The translations under genes were made by a program, and so were the position numbers. The notes beneath the pieces were generated by a model. The model worked only from the letters and a program-made list of their open reading frames with translations. It ran no database searches and was not told the DNA's origin. This document shows, in pieces, positions 63,492 to 64,000 of a stretch of 64,000 bases of DNA; position 1 is the stretch's first letter, and the number at the start of each line of letters is the position of its first letter. The DNA comes from Luteibacter flocculans (lineage in GTDB: Bacteria; Pseudomonadota; Gammaproteobacteria; Xanthomonadales; Rhodanobacteraceae): positions 1,284,001 to 1,348,000 of the forward strand of contig NZ_CP063231.1 of the NCBI RefSeq assembly GCF_023612255.1, given 5' to 3'.

Positions 63492-64000
63492 ATGTGCGGC
63501 CGCTACGCCACCTTCGGACCTGTCTCCGTCTCTCGCCACGAGCGGGAGGTGCTCGAGCAAATCGAGTTGGACATCATCAGCGAGATCAATCAGCGGGAGC
63601 CGAAGTACAACATTGCCCCGATGCAGCGCGCGCCGGTGGTCGTGTACGGGGATGGCGGCTACCACGTCCGCGACTACCGCTGGGGCCTGGTGCCTCACTG
63701 GTCGAAGGATCTCAAGTTCGGGGCGAAGACGATCAACGCCCGCGCCGACACCGTGGCGAGCAAGCCATCGTTCCGCGAGGCGTTCAAGAAGCGTCGATGC
63801 CTGGTGCCGGCCAGCGGCTACTATGAGTGGAAGGGCCAGTCGCCGAACAAGCAGCCCTATTTCATCCACGACCCTGCCGGCCACCTGCTCATGTTCGCGG
63901 GCCTGTGGGAAGGCTGGCGGGAATCGCCCGAGGCCGAGTGGGTGCATACCTTCACGGTCATCACCGGCGAGCCTGGGAAGGTCTCCGGCGACATCCACGA
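63492..64000 (+). CDS. SRAP/YedK-like protein, truncated by the window edge
   Basis: The frame from ATG 63492 stays open to the window end (169 residues). It begins MCGRYATFG, where Cys2 is the catalytic cysteine of SRAP (HMCES/YedK) proteins. NIAPMQ, INARADTV and CLVPASGYYEWKG follow in the right order, and the visible end GDIH is the expected catalytic His region. SRAP proteins crosslink to abasic sites in single-stranded DNA. Confidence 0.88.
   Translation, partial: MCGRYATFGPVSVSRHEREVLEQIELDIISEINQREPKYNIAPMQRAPVVVYGDGGYHVRDYRWGLVPHWSKDLKFGAKTINARADTVASKPSFREAFKKRRCLVPASGYYEWKGQSPNKQPYFIHDPAGHLLMFAGLWEGWRESPEAEWVHTFTVITGEPGKVSGDIH

Larger units (their letters stand above)
22645..64000. 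mobile_element. Lambda-like (siphovirus) prophage, left end and most of the genome
   Basis: The order integrase, leftward early operon, immunity region, rightward replication operon, Q-like gene, lysis, terminase, HK97-type head, long-tail genes and fibre genes is that of an inducible lambdoid phage. All structural genes needed for a siphovirus virion are present and intact. The left boundary is the 3' end of tRNA-Leu. No repeat of that tRNA end is visible before 64000, so the right boundary is beyond the window. Confidence 0.93.

Overview
The window looks like a high-GC gammaproteobacterial chromosome of the order Xanthomonadales/Lysobacterales, most like a Luteibacter/Dyella-type Rhodanobacteraceae (family placement is inferred from gene style, gene order and a REP-like repeat; no database was searched). 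Positions 1-22644 are ordinary host sequence and about 22645-64000 is one long, apparently intact, lambda-like siphovirus prophage whose right end lies outside the window.

Host part: the 3' end of dinB (DNA polymerase IV), a PilZ protein, a REP-like inverted repeat, fadD, a small NTF2-like lipoprotein, acnA with a divergent LysR regulator, the overlapping operon nudJ-mnmA-hflD, clpS-clpA facing infA, a PHA-system protein, an FHA-domain membrane protein, the amino-acid operon serC-pheA-hisC-aroA with kdsB, then uvrC-pgsA and the tRNA cluster Gly(GCC)-Cys(GCA)-Leu(UAA). The last block has the same order as E. coli uvrC-pgsA-glyW-cysT-leuZ.

Prophage, left to right: integrase next to the 3' end of tRNA-Leu; a leftward early operon (about 22705-32020) with a DUF4224 protein, a small kinase-like protein, an ASCH protein, many small unknown genes, an orphan adenine DNA methyltransferase and RdgC, interrupted by one oppositely oriented membrane-protein gene; an immunity region with mirrored promoters pL and pR, five TACC-N4-GGTA operators, an S24 repressor, a YdaS/Cro-like gene and a BrnT/BrnA-like toxin-antitoxin pair; a rightward early operon with a CII-family regulator, a DUF1376 replication gene carrying five 13-bp iterons, DnaB helicase, a Ref-type nuclease, a RusA-like protein and a zinc-binding Q-like protein; a RelA/SpoT-domain gene in the Q-to-lysis interval; lysis genes (GH19 endolysin, holin, Rz and overlapping Rz1); HNH, terS, terL and HK97-type head genes; and tail genes with a lambda G/GT-type -1 frameshift, tape measure, tip proteins, tail fibre pieces and finally an SRAP/YedK-like gene cut by the window edge.

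The most interesting items are the RelA/SpoT-domain protein with all synthetase motifs but no hydrolase (a possible ToxSAS-like or anti-phage function), the mirrored operator architecture with an apparently leaderless cro-like message, the 13-bp iteron array inside the replication gene, the kinase-like early protein, the capsid protein with a signal-peptide-like N-terminus, and a lipoprotein moron with its own terminator inside the tail operon.
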